Assembly: GCA_963823845.1 (NCBI GenBank)
Contig: CAWGND010000021.1
Location: 248,001-312,000 of the forward strand
Length of the DNA: 64,000 nt
Origin: Alloacidobacterium sp963823845
Lineage (GTDB): Bacteria; Acidobacteriota; Terriglobia; Terriglobales; Acidobacteriaceae
Reading direction: 5' to 3'
The notes under the pieces were generated by a model. That model was not told where the DNA came from and made no database searches. It was given only the letters and a program-made list of their open reading frames with translations. Shown piece by piece: positions 27,278-35,172 of this stretch. Each line of letters opens with the position of its first letter. The stretch's first letter is position 1. The translations under genes were made by a program, and so were the position numbers.

Positions 27278-28024
27278 TTATTGATTTTTTGATCTATCGG
27301 CCTCTTCTCCTAAATGTCCCTGAACGCTTATGAAATTGGGCCTGTCCCCTGGGCTCATTTCTATATAACTAGAACTGACATCATTGAGAGCCTTGGTAGA
27401 CGCACGTTGGTCATTTTCGTTTTGTTTCTGCAGTAGCTCGAAAGGACTCAATTCAACATTGCTTGAAATGATAGCGTAACTTCTCAGAAATCCTTTGGCT
27501 GTGATGGGACCAGCGTTGTCATAGAAAATATTGAGATGTGGAAGGCTAGAGTCGTTCTGGAAGCTCACCTCAGTAACCCGAAGCCGGGCATGAACCTTGC
27601 TAGCAAGAACGCCTTTCTCGTGTTTTGTTGGCTGAACGGCGGTTGCCTCTGGTTCTTCCTTGCCTTCGGGAGAGCGGAGAGGGGACGGCGAAGTGGAGAC
27701 ACTGGGATTCGGAGGCGGCGGCGACTTGGCCTCGTCCTCCGGCCTTGGTGAATTCCTTTCGTGCAAATAGAGGGACACTAAAACCCCGAAGATTATGATT
27801 ACCGCCGCAGCGGAGTAAACAAGAGCCCATTTAGTTTTCCCAAACCACTGGACGATTTCGAACACTAGCCACAGGTAGAAAATGAAGGCAGCAACGAATA
27901 GAAAAAACCAGCCAAGCTCTTTCTTGTCTGGCCAAAGAATTGTGATGCCGAGCCCTGCTATGGCGATTGCGATGCTCACTACCAACCCCCCAATCGCCAA
28001 GCGCCGGTCAAATCCCAATTCCAT
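27278..28024 (-). CDS. Membrane protein of unknown function, candidate transposon passenger
   Basis: A 248-residue protein with three membrane helices near the N-terminus (IGGLVVSIAIAIAGLGITIL, WFFLFVAAFIFYLWLVFEIV, WALVYSAAAVIIIFGVLVSL), then a Pro/Ser-rich linker (SPPPPNPSVSTSPSPL) and a soluble C-terminal domain of about 110 residues (LRVTEVSFQNDSSLPHLNIF, YIEMSPGDRPNFISVQG). I do not recognise the family. ATG 28024 fits better than the GTG at 28051, which lies inside a palindrome. It sits between the transposase and the proposed right end of the element, hence the passenger idea. Codon use is more AT-leaning than the neighbours. Confidence 0.6.
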   Translation of the reverse strand: MELGFDRRLAIGGLVVSIAIAIAGLGITILWPDKKELGWFFLFVAAFIFYLWLVFEIVQWFGKTKWALVYSAAAVIIIFGVLVSLYLHERNSPRPEDEAKSPPPPNPSVSTSPSPLRSPEGKEEPEATAVQPTKHEKGVLASKVHARLRVTEVSFQNDSSLPHLNIFYDNAGPITAKGFLRSYAIISSNVELSPFELLQKQNENDQRASTKALNDVSSSYIEMSPGDRPNFISVQGHLGEEADRSKNQ

Positions 28025-28042
28025 AGATACGAGACTCTCATT

Positions 28043-28071
28043 GACTATCACCTTGCGTCAAGGTGATAGTC
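28043..28071. repeat. Perfect 13-bp inverted repeat with 3-base loop
   Basis: GACTATCACCTTG-CGT-CAAGGTGATAGTC is exact on both arms. It lies just upstream of the minus-strand membrane-protein start and contains the sequence that matches the left end of the IS1595 element. It may be a transposon end, an operator or an mRNA hairpin. Confidence 0.7.
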
Positions 28072-28214
28072 CTGCGTGGAAAAGACTCTGAACCGGTTGC
28101 ATGTCTTCTTATGGCACCCAAGTTTTTACGAACGCGAGACATTTTGTTAGGCACTCGACGTGCTAGATTGACGGGCAACCAGATTCATGGCAGGGTCCGA
28201 GCAGGAGGGCGCAT

Positions 28215-28790
28215 ATGGCGCTACCGGATATCAGCAGCAGGTTCACATTCCGCGAGTGGACGCAAGGAGGCTACTTCTATAAAGAAGCTGCCGGCGAGTT
28301 GGGCATTCCCGGCCAGGTGATGAAGCATCGGGATGAGGATGCGCAGGATGACTTAAGAGGCGACTCAGGGGAACATGCCGGCCATCTCATCGGCATTCAA
28401 TTTGGCGCGCCGGGCGGCATCGAGAACATGGGGCTGCAGAATCCAAACATGAATACCTACGCGCCACGGCGTTTGCAGGAGGCCCTGCGCGGCCACGGCG
28501 GCTCGTTCTATGAACTCGAAATGAAGTGGAGAAAGAAGCTGCTGCAGAAGCCGCCGTCGAGAATCTCGGTCGTCGTACAGGACAAATACAAGATGGGTGA
28601 GAACCGTCCTTTTGTGCGCTGGGTCGAGTGGGTGGAGACGACGCCGCACAATAAGAAGCTGCCACCCCAGATTGAAAGGTTTGGCAATTTCAGTTCGCCG
28701 CAACAAATGGAAGCCGTGGGTCAAAACCCGCGACCGGTCACGAACCATGGCAAGGGTGGAACCCTGCTTCAGTTCAGACCGCGGCGGTGA
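28215..28790 (+). CDS. Orphan EssD-like DNA/RNA non-specific nuclease domain protein
   Basis: A 191-residue protein without a signal peptide. The central region HAGHLIGIQFGAPGGIENMG, followed by LQNPNMN, matches the pattern of the beta-beta-alpha-metal DNA/RNA non-specific endonucleases of polymorphic toxins (family pattern DRGHLI..FGGP...EN..PQ...N). Here the first triplet is HAGH. The rest (YELEMKWRKKLLQKPP, VRWVEWVETTP) fits the strand-rich tail of the EssD group. The N-terminal part is short (FREWTQGGYFYKEAAGELG), with no delivery domain seen. No recognisable immunity gene is adjacent. It directly follows the IS1595 island, suggesting lateral origin. Nuclease activity is inferred. Confidence 0.6.
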   Translation: MALPDISSRFTFREWTQGGYFYKEAAGELGIPGQVMKHRDEDAQDDLRGDSGEHAGHLIGIQFGAPGGIENMGLQNPNMNTYAPRRLQEALRGHGGSFYELEMKWRKKLLQKPPSRISVVVQDKYKMGENRPFVRWVEWVETTPHNKKLPPQIERFGNFSSPQQMEAVGQNPRPVTNHGKGGTLLQFRPRR

Positions 28791-28835
28791 ATCCAATTTC
28801 AACCCGACGCATCTGCTGTTGAGCGGAGGAAACCT

Positions 28836-29801
28836 ATGCCTGATCCGATTCCTGGAATACACCACATCACCGCCATCGCCACCGATGCGCAGCAGAACGT
28901 CGATTTCTACGCTGGCGTTCTTGGGCTGCGGCTGGTCAAGCAGACGGTCAACTTCGACGACCCCGGCACCTACCATCTTTATTTCGGAGACGGCAAAGGC
29001 AATCCGGGCACGATTCTGACTTTCTTTCCGTGGAGCCATGTGCAACGCGGACGCCGCGGCACGGGACAGGCGACGACGATTTCGTTTGCCGTTCCGGCAG
29101 AGTCGTTTGGCTTCTGGATCGAGCGGCTCACTCGCCACAGCGTGGAATACGACAAGCCGTCACGGCGCTTTGATGAGCCGGTGCTTGCATTCCGCGACTG
29201 GGATGGGCTGGCACTGGAGCTCGTCGGCATGGCGGGTGCGGAAAGCAAGCCGGCATGGGAGTCGAACGGCATCTCCGGCAAGGAGGCCATTCGCGCCTTT
29301 CACACGGTGACGTTGTGCGAAGACGGCATGGAGAAGTCGGCTGCGCTGCTGACCGACACGATGGGCGCGAAGAAGCTGAAGGAAGAGGGATCTTATTTTC
29401 GCTATACCTTTGGTGAAGGCGAAAGCGCGTCGAACGTTGATCTGCACTGCACGCCGGAGTTCATGTCCGGCGTGGTTGCCGGGGGAAGCGTGCACCACGT
29501 TGCCTGGCGCGTGCCGGATGACGCGGCGCAGGTAGAGTGGCGGACCAAGGTTCGCGAGGCCGGGCTGAATGTCACGCCAGTGCTCGACCGCCAGTACTTC
29601 AAGTCGATTTATTTTCGCGAGCCAGGTGGGGTGTTGTTTGAGATTGCCACCGATCCGCCGGGTTTTGCCAGAGACGAACCGGAAGACGCTTTGGGACAGG
29701 TGCTGAAGCTGCCTCCGTGGCTGGAAAAGCATCGGGCGGAGATTGAGGGCGACCTGCCGAAGCTGCACCAGCCGAATTTCGCGGTAGAAAAACAGCCATG
29801 A
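28836..29801 (+). CDS. Ring-cleaving dioxygenase (VOC/glyoxalase superfamily)
   Basis: A 321-residue protein with two vicinal-oxygen-chelate modules. The start PGIHHITAIATDAQQNVDFY and LRLVKQTVNFDDPGTYHLYF are characteristic of the MhqO/LinE-type hydroquinone ring-cleaving dioxygenases. Likely metal ligands are His near residue 8, His in VHHVAWRV near 222 and Glu in EPGGVLFEIATDPP near 270. The second module begins at FHTVTLCEDGMEK. GGAGGAAAC precedes its ATG. It overlaps the next gene by 4 bp (ATGA), as in mhqO-mhqD arrangements, implying joint detoxification of quinone-like compounds. Confidence 0.82.
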   Translation: MPDPIPGIHHITAIATDAQQNVDFYAGVLGLRLVKQTVNFDDPGTYHLYFGDGKGNPGTILTFFPWSHVQRGRRGTGQATTISFAVPAESFGFWIERLTRHSVEYDKPSRRFDEPVLAFRDWDGLALELVGMAGAESKPAWESNGISGKEAIRAFHTVTLCEDGMEKSAALLTDTMGAKKLKEEGSYFRYTFGEGESASNVDLHCTPEFMSGVVAGGSVHHVAWRVPDDAAQVEWRTKVREAGLNVTPVLDRQYFKSIYFREPGGVLFEIATDPPGFARDEPEDALGQVLKLPPWLEKHRAEIEGDLPKLHQPNFAVEKQP

Positions 29802-30415
29802 GCGCAACGGATACGTTCATTCATCGGTTTGTTCCTGGGAGCAGCAAGCGCACACTCTTGATCCTGCATGGCACGGGCGGTAACGAAGATGATCTGCTGC
29901 CCGTGGGCCGGATGCTCGATCCGGAGAGCGCGATGCTGAGCCCGCGCGGCAAGGTGCTCGAAAACGGCGCGCCGCGCTTCTTTCGTCGTCTGCGGGAAGG
30001 CGTTTTTGATGAAGAAGATCTGGTCAGGCGCGCGCATGAATTGGCGGACTTCGTTGCGGCTGCGGTCGTGGAAAAGGAGCTGGATGCTTCGCGCATTGTT
30101 GCTATCGGGTATTCAAATGGAGCGAATATCGCGTCGGCGATGATGCTACTGCGTCCGGAAGTTCTTCGCGGCGGTGTGCTCTTGCGTGGGCAGGTGCCGC
30201 TGGTTCCAGAGAAGCCGCCAAATCTTGCCGGCAAGGCTGTTTTTCTGTCGTCAGGAAAGTTTGATCCGATCGTAGATGCTGAAAATGCTGGGAAGCTCGC
30301 GCAGATGCTCAAGCAGGCTGGGGCTGATGTTACCTACAAATTGCAGCAGAGCGGGCATGAGCTTACGCGCGTGGATGTTGATGATGCGCGTGAATGGCTG
30401 TCGCGGCTTGCGTGA
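29798..30415 (+). CDS. Alpha/beta hydrolase, MhqD-like carboxylesterase
   Basis: A 205-residue small serine hydrolase. LLILHGTGGNEDDLLPVGRM forms the oxyanion region, IGYSNGANIASAMML is the nucleophile elbow (GYSNG, Ser near residue 109), Asp in SSGKFDPIVDAENA (about 155) and His in QQSGHELTRVD complete the triad. The family hydrolyses short esters and is found downstream of ring-cleaving dioxygenases. Start overlap with the dioxygenase indicates an operon. Confidence 0.82.
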   Translation: MSATDTFIHRFVPGSSKRTLLILHGTGGNEDDLLPVGRMLDPESAMLSPRGKVLENGAPRFFRRLREGVFDEEDLVRRAHELADFVAAAVVEKELDASRIVAIGYSNGANIASAMMLLRPEVLRGGVLLRGQVPLVPEKPPNLAGKAVFLSSGKFDPIVDAENAGKLAQMLKQAGADVTYKLQQSGHELTRVDVDDAREWLSRLA

Positions 30416-30424
30416 GTAACCGCG

Positions 30425-30549
30425 GTCATTCTGAGGCGTAATCCGCCGAAGAATCCATGCAATGTTTGCGAGCCACCATTCTCAGAAGATTTCTGTGATG
30501 GCTCAAGAACATTGCCTGGATTCCTCCTCTTGTTGGTCGTCAGAATGAC
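30425..30549. repeat. Long intergenic palindromic repeat (about 51-bp arms)
   Basis: The left arm begins GTCATTCTGA and the right arm ends TCAGAATGAC. Further inside, GAATCCATGCAATGTT on the left pairs with AACATTGCCTGGATTC on the right, and GAGCCA with TGGCTC. The whole 125 bp would fold into one imperfect hairpin. GTCATTCTGA...GAATCC repeats are common between acidobacterial genes as far as I know, so this is probably a dispersed REP/MITE-like element. Confidence 0.65.
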
Positions 30550-30572
30550 GACGCAAAGCTCTGGTAACTGAC

Positions 30573-31784
30573 TTAGTGAAACAGTGACAAATCAATCACA
30601 TCGCCCATTGCTTTGTATCCCGCGTCTTTCGGGTGCAGATGGTCGCCGGAATCGTAGTCGGGTAAGAACTGATTGGGATGTGCCGGGTCCTGCGTGATCT
30701 TGTCGAAGTCAATCACGCCGTCGAAGACGCCGCTTGTCCTGATCCACTGGTTATAGGCCTGACGCACCTGTTCGCCCAGGGGTGATGAGTAGCCTGTGGG
30801 CAGATACGGCGTGAGTGTTGCGCCAAAAACCTTGATGCCATGCTGGTGGGCGCGCGTGACGAGCTGCGAGAGGCCGAAGATCAGGTCGTCGGCGGTGATG
30901 TTGTCACCCGGTTCGTGCGGGTTTTTCAACCGGCCAATGTCGTTGATGCCTTCAAGAATGATGAGGTACTTCGCGCCGCTTTGCGCAATCACATCGCGGT
31001 CGAAGCGGGCGAGCGCGCTCGGTCCATATCCGTCGTGCACGAGGCGATTGCCGCTGATGCCCTGGTTCAGTACGCTGAGGTGCGCTGTCTTCTTGTCCGC
31101 CTGCAGGCGCGCTGCCAGTACGTCTGGCCAGCGGCGGTTCATGTCATAGGTGGACTGCGCGCCGTCGGTGATGGAATCGCCGAGAGTGACGATCGCTGCG
31201 GCATGATCGGCGGCGCTCGTACTGACGTCGATTCCTTTTACAAAGCACCATGAGGTGATGGGGCTGGAGTTGTCGGCTGTGGGCGCGGCTGCTGCGTTGC
31301 CGCGCAGGACATAGTTGGTCGCATGCCCGGCGGTGTGGCAGGTGGTGTTTTTGATCTGCTCTTCGGGTAGGTAGATGCTCACGACCAGATCGGAGAGCGG
31401 AGCGGCCTGCATCGCGACCGGGTCGCTGACAACGAAGGCTCCGGCGGGTATCTCGACTGTTGGCTTGCCGTTGAAGCTCAGCGCGTGGTCGGAATTTGGC
31501 TGGATCGATCCGTCGCCTGCGCTGATGGCGATATCGGCAGCCCCCACCTTGAGTGCCTCCGTGCCGAATTCATTGGTAAGCTGCACCCGCACGGAGGGCC
31601 CGCCCATGCTGATATGCACAATGTTGCGATAGGTGGAATTCGCGGGCCCCGGCTGGCCGGAATTCACCACCGAGCCCACGGGCGACGCAGCCCACGTTCC
31701 AACCCAGTTTGAATTTGGCGCCTGCGCCAGAGCCGCAAGGCCGCCCATCCCCAAGAAAGTGAAAGCAAGAATCTTCCGTAGCAT
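30573..31784 (-). CDS. Secreted SGNH/GDSL-family hydrolase
   Basis: A 403-residue protein with a signal peptide (ILAFTFLGMGGLAALAQA, residues 5-22). A beta-rich N-terminal domain of about 170 residues is followed by the SGNH domain: block I VTLGDSITDGAQ with nucleophile Ser204, block II ISGNRL, block III LEGINDIGR and block V DSGDHLHPKDAGY carrying the Asp/His pair near 388-391. Such two-domain proteins are esterases acting on plant or microbial polysaccharide substituents; substrate unknown. It is divergent from the discoidin/glycosidase gene and shares its regulatory region. Confidence 0.85.
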   Translation of the reverse strand: MLRKILAFTFLGMGGLAALAQAPNSNWVGTWAASPVGSVVNSGQPGPANSTYRNIVHISMGGPSVRVQLTNEFGTEALKVGAADIAISAGDGSIQPNSDHALSFNGKPTVEIPAGAFVVSDPVAMQAAPLSDLVVSIYLPEEQIKNTTCHTAGHATNYVLRGNAAAAPTADNSSPITSWCFVKGIDVSTSAADHAAAIVTLGDSITDGAQSTYDMNRRWPDVLAARLQADKKTAHLSVLNQGISGNRLVHDGYGPSALARFDRDVIAQSGAKYLIILEGINDIGRLKNPHEPGDNITADDLIFGLSQLVTRAHQHGIKVFGATLTPYLPTGYSSPLGEQVRQAYNQWIRTSGVFDGVIDFDKITQDPAHPNQFLPDYDSGDHLHPKDAGYKAMGDVIDLSLFH

Positions 31785-31872
31785 CTATCCCTCAGGCAGG
31801 AATGTATTTTTCGTTTGGGATGAGTGTATGACGATCTTTGCGAAAGACGTATTCTGAATCGACGGGAAAATG

Positions 31873-31899
31873 TTGACAACTTCTATTAAAACGTTTGAA
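31873..31899 (+). promoter_or_regulatory. TTGACA box with overlapping AAACGTTT palindrome
   Basis: A perfect TTGACA (31873-31878) is followed by TTAAAACGTTTGAA (31886-31899), a 14-bp near-palindrome with a central CG, as in LacI-family operators. The site would sit between -35 and -10 of the discoidin/glycosidase gene. The same AAACGTTT core occurs upstream of the GH30 gene at 47672. Confidence 0.45.
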
Positions 31900-31934
31900 A
31901 CTGCCAAATAAAAGAGATTGAGATTTCTTCTGGA

Positions 31935-34124
31935 GTGAACGACTTGCAACGAACCATCTTCACCGTACTTGTCGCCTGTGCCGTGTCCGTCCCTGCCCAG
32001 ACGATTCACGTCAGCATCGCGCCCGCAGACCGGACCAACAGCTTTGTGCCCACGCAGACATTGGGAGCAGGCGTGGACCGTATTCCGCGTGAGGCTTTTG
32101 AAAAAGACCTTGTGCCGGAGACGGTGGCTGCTACGCTTGATTCCGGCTGGCAGACGGTCACCTACCGCCAGAACACCGAGCTTGCGATCCAGGCATGGCA
32201 CTGGAATCCGAAAGGCACATGGAGCGATCCGAACGGTAAGGGTTACTTTACGGGATCAACAGAGCTTGGCGATCCAATTCGTCACTCCTATGGTTACGTA
32301 TTGCCGCACCGCGGCGTTACACGGAATGACGGAACCGGCAATACCGGGTATTCCCGACTGACCGACGGCGATCCGGAGACCTACTGGAAGAGCAATCCTT
32401 ACCTGACGCAGCGCTTTACCGGAGAAGACAATTCGCTGCATCCGCAGTGGGTCATCATGGACCTGGGTGCAAACCAGCTTGTCGATACCATGCGCATTGA
32501 CTGGGCCGAGCCGTTTGCGACGCATTACATCATTCAATATTGGACGACTGACGCAGATCCGGTTCACATGCCGACGCGCGGCGTCTGGCAGACCTTTGCG
32601 AATGCCGAAATCATCGACGGAAAAGGAGGACCGGCAACGATCCACCTTGCATCGTCTCCCATGTCGGTGCGGTATGTGCGTATTCTCATGACGGCGTCGT
32701 CGAATAGCTGCGACACGCATGGCTCGTCTGATCCACGTAACTGTGTCGGGTACGCAATCCGTGAGCTTGCACTCGGAACGTCTGCAGACGGCCAGTTTCA
32801 TGATCTGGTACGCCATACGCCAGACCAGGAGCAGACTGCCACGATTTGTTCCTCCATTGACCCGTGGCACGAGCCGGATGGCCTTGAGAGCACTTTCGAA
32901 TCGCAGATAGGCTTCGATTTTTTCTACACGAGCGGGATTACGCGCGGGCTGCCGGCGATGATTCCAGTGGCCATGCTCTATGACACGCCGGAGAATGCTG
33001 TGGCGGAGATCAGCTATATCGAGAAGCGGCACTATCCGATCTCGTATGTCGAGATGGGTGAGGAAGCCGATGGGCAGTTCATGCTTCCGGAGGATTACGC
33101 CGCTCTCTATCTGCAATGGTCCACGGCGCTGCACCGCGTCGATCCAAGTCTCAAGCTGGGTGGGCCGGCCTTTACGGGCGAGAACAAGGACATTGAAGTA
33201 TGGCCAGACGATCAGGGTCGCACTTCGTGGACAGGGCGGTTTCTGGATTATCTGCGTAAGCACCAGAGGATGAGCGATCTCGCATTCTTTTCGTTCGAGC
33301 ACTATCCTTACGAGCCATGCAAGATCAGCTGGAGCAGTCTCTATGAGGAGCCAACGCTGATGAGCCACATCATGCAGGTGTGGCGCGATGACGGACTGCC
33401 GGCGAATGTGCCGATGTTTGTCACAGAGTCGAATCTGTCATCGGCAACCAGCGAAACGTACATGGATATCTTTAGCGGGATCTGGCTGGCGGACTACATT
33501 GGTACGTTTCTGACCTCTGGTGGCAAAGGCGTTTACTACTTCCATTACCTGCCGTTGCAACTGGAGCGCGGCTGTAACGACTCCGCGGGGACATTCGGCA
33601 TGTTCACCGTTGATCCCGATTACAAGATCAAGCAGCGGCTGGCGCAGTTCTTCGCGAGCCAGATGATCACGCAGCAGTGGGTCGAGCCGGGGAACGGAGA
33701 GCACCATGTCTATCCCGCGACAAGTGTCGTGGATGACGGAGCCGGACATTCGCTGGTGACGACGTATGCGCTTGAGCGGCCCGACGGCGAGTGGTCGCTG
33801 ATGATCGTTAACCGGGACCAGTTCAATCCGCATACCGTGCACATTGATTTTGATGACGGGGCGTCGCATGCGGAGAGCCATTTCACCGGCACCGTGCACG
33901 TCGCGCGCTTCGGGCGCGATCAATATCAATGGCGCCCACGCACAAAAGACTTCACCGCGCATCGCCCCGAAAAAGTCGACATCCCAGCGGTAATCTACGC
34001 GCCCGGGAATGCCGATCCCGACGGTCCAATCGCCGAATCAGCGGAGCAAGCCAATGCTGACCGGCAGTTCGATCTTCCGGCGGCGTCGATCACCGTGATT
34101 CGCGGCAGAATCGCCAAACCCTAG
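31935..34124 (+). CDS. Large secreted glycosidase-like protein with discoidin (F5/8 type C) domain
   Basis: A 729-residue protein with a signal peptide (TIFTVLVACAVSVPAQ, about residues 7-22). Residues of roughly 125-285 resemble an F5/8 type C carbohydrate-binding module (SRLTDGDPETYWKSNPYLTQ, WVIMDLGANQLVDTMRIDW). From about 320 a TIM-barrel glycosidase-like region follows, with YVEMGEEADGQFMLPEDYAA (Glu candidate acid/base), KLGGPAFTGEN, DLAFFSFEHYPYEP and MFVTESNLSS (Glu candidate nucleophile), recalling clan GH-A enzymes such as GH39. The C-terminus is a beta domain. Substrate is unknown. The annotated start is GTG 31935; a TTG at 31944 is possible. Confidence 0.75.
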   Translation: MNDLQRTIFTVLVACAVSVPAQTIHVSIAPADRTNSFVPTQTLGAGVDRIPREAFEKDLVPETVAATLDSGWQTVTYRQNTELAIQAWHWNPKGTWSDPNGKGYFTGSTELGDPIRHSYGYVLPHRGVTRNDGTGNTGYSRLTDGDPETYWKSNPYLTQRFTGEDNSLHPQWVIMDLGANQLVDTMRIDWAEPFATHYIIQYWTTDADPVHMPTRGVWQTFANAEIIDGKGGPATIHLASSPMSVRYVRILMTASSNSCDTHGSSDPRNCVGYAIRELALGTSADGQFHDLVRHTPDQEQTATICSSIDPWHEPDGLESTFESQIGFDFFYTSGITRGLPAMIPVAMLYDTPENAVAEISYIEKRHYPISYVEMGEEADGQFMLPEDYAALYLQWSTALHRVDPSLKLGGPAFTGENKDIEVWPDDQGRTSWTGRFLDYLRKHQRMSDLAFFSFEHYPYEPCKISWSSLYEEPTLMSHIMQVWRDDGLPANVPMFVTESNLSSATSETYMDIFSGIWLADYIGTFLTSGGKGVYYFHYLPLQLERGCNDSAGTFGMFTVDPDYKIKQRLAQFFASQMITQQWVEPGNGEHHVYPATSVVDDGAGHSLVTTYALERPDGEWSLMIVNRDQFNPHTVHIDFDDGASHAESHFTGTVHVARFGRDQYQWRPRTKDFTAHRPEKVDIPAVIYAPGNADPDGPIAESAEQANADRQFDLPAASITVIRGRIAKP

Positions 34125-34144
34125 ACGCCGCATGACGTTCGAAG

Positions 34145-34171
34145 ACAAGCTGCTCACAATGGGCAGCTTGT
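34145..34171. terminator. Hairpin between glycosidase gene and HAD gene
   Basis: ACAAGCTGC and GCAGCTTGT form a perfect 9-bp stem around TCACAATGG, then GTCGTTT. It lies 21 bp after the glycosidase stop. The T-tract is weak. Confidence 0.5.
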
Positions 34172-34214
34172 GTCGTTTCAGGCCATAAAATAGAAGAGAG
34201 GAACTGATATCAAG

Positions 34215-34817
34215 ATGAGATTGAAACTGCCTGAAGGCGAATTCAAGGCGTATCTGTTTGACTGCGACGGCACGGTTGCCGATTCGATGCCGCTCCACTT
34301 CATCGCGTGGAAGAAAGCTCTCGGTGAGTGGGGCTGCGACTTTGACGAAGATCTGTTTTACTCATGGGGCGGCTTGTCGGTGGCGAAGATCATTTCAACG
34401 CTGAACGAGTTGCGCGGCCTCAAGATGCCGGTGGCTGAGGTGGAGCACAGAAAAGAGAGTCTTTACTATGAGATTCTTCCGCAGCTCACTGCCGTCCCTG
34501 AAGTTCTGGAGCATATCGAAGATCAGTACGGGCAAATTCCGTTCGCCGTAGTCTCCGGCAGCGCGCGTGAATCCGTCGTGGCATCACTCACAACGTTGCT
34601 TCTGCTCGACCGCTTCGACACGCTGGTCTGCATGGGAGATTACAAGAAGAACAAGCCCGATCCGGAATGTTTTCTGCTGGCTGCGGAAAGACTGGGTGTG
34701 GCGCCGCAGGATTGCCTCGTCTTTGAAGACGCGGAGTTGGGCATTCAGGCGGCGACTGCGGCTGGTATGGCCTCGGTAAAGGTTCCCCTGCCGAGGGAGC
34801 GGGCAGTGCCGATGTGA
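34215..34817 (+). CDS. HAD-superfamily phosphatase, beta-phosphoglucomutase/YqaB-like
   Basis: A 200-residue HAD hydrolase with all four motifs: I LFDCDGTVADS (nucleophile Asp near residue 16), II VVSGSARES, III KNKPDPECF (Lys) and IV FEDAELGIQAATAAGM. The alpha-helical cap between motifs I and II (MPLHFIAWKKALGEW) is of the beta-phosphoglucomutase type. Likely substrates are sugar phosphates such as fructose 1-phosphate or beta-glucose 1-phosphate. GAGAGGAAC lies just upstream. It is downstream of the secreted glycosidase, compatible with sugar use. Confidence 0.85.
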   Translation: MRLKLPEGEFKAYLFDCDGTVADSMPLHFIAWKKALGEWGCDFDEDLFYSWGGLSVAKIISTLNELRGLKMPVAEVEHRKESLYYEILPQLTAVPEVLEHIEDQYGQIPFAVVSGSARESVVASLTTLLLLDRFDTLVCMGDYKKNKPDPECFLLAAERLGVAPQDCLVFEDAELGIQAATAAGMASVKVPLPRERAVPM

Positions 34818-34828
34818 AAGGATGCAGC

Positions 34829-35082
34829 GGGTCAGTTTGGATCTGTGATTCGTTTCAGTTCAGCTTCGGCAGCGGCCAGTTGCCTCTTCAAGCTCTCAAG
34901 GCGCTCAGCGTTGTTCGAAAGCTTCTCGGTGATGGCGATATTTCGCTTGAGCCCGTCGATTTTGCCACGCAACAAACTGTCTCTGAACCCCATTCAACCA
35001 ATGTCTCAGGCTCTCGGGTAGACGGCAAGAAAAGAACAGAAGCCGAAGCCATTTTCATGCTTCTGTGGATTCAAACTGACCC
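34829..35082. repeat. 254-bp segment bounded by 15-bp inverted repeats
   Basis: GGGTCAGTTTGGATC (34829-34843) and GATTCAAACTGACCC (35068-35082) are inverted copies with one mismatch. They enclose the small minus-strand ORF at 34832-34993. The arrangement suggests a MITE-like or decayed insertion-sequence remnant. No target duplication is evident. Confidence 0.4.
34832..34993 (-). CDS. 53-aa coiled-coil small protein (candidate)
   Basis: The minus-strand ORF starts MGFRDSLLRGKIDGLKRNIA and ends EAELKRITDPN. Most of it (AERLESLKRQLAAAEAEL) is a charged heptad-like helix with leucines at coiled-coil spacing. No strong ribosome-binding site is visible. It lies within an inverted-repeat-bounded segment and overlaps no other likely gene. 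It could be a relic of a mobile element or a genuine small protein. Confidence 0.35.
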   Translation of the reverse strand: MGFRDSLLRGKIDGLKRNIAITEKLSNNAERLESLKRQLAAAEAELKRITDPN

Positions 35083-35172
35083 ATTACCTTTGAAAGAACC
35101 AGAGCGACAAACCTACACAAAAAATGCTACGATCACAGGTTTTCGCTCGATCATTTTGCATCGGAGTTATTC

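Larger units (their letters stand above)
26002..28062. mobile_element. IS1595-family element, possibly with a passenger gene
   Basis: The segment contains an IS1595-type transposase, a small antiparallel ORF and a membrane-protein gene. At the left, CTTGACACAAGGTTAT (26002-26017) is matched in inverted orientation at the right by CTTGACGCAAGGTGAT (complement of 28047-28062), 14 of 16 identical. Known IS1595-family members include some with passenger genes. I could not find an 8-bp target duplication, and the right end is itself part of a palindrome, so the right boundary is uncertain. The interior is more AT-rich than the flanks. Confidence 0.45.
34818..35172. other. 355-bp region between HAD gene and acyl-CoA dehydrogenase
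   Basis: Contains the inverted-repeat-bounded segment and the candidate small ORF described separately. The last 90 bp are AT-rich and presumably hold the acyl-CoA dehydrogenase promoter. The plus-strand open frame here lacks a ribosome-binding site. Confidence 0.5.
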
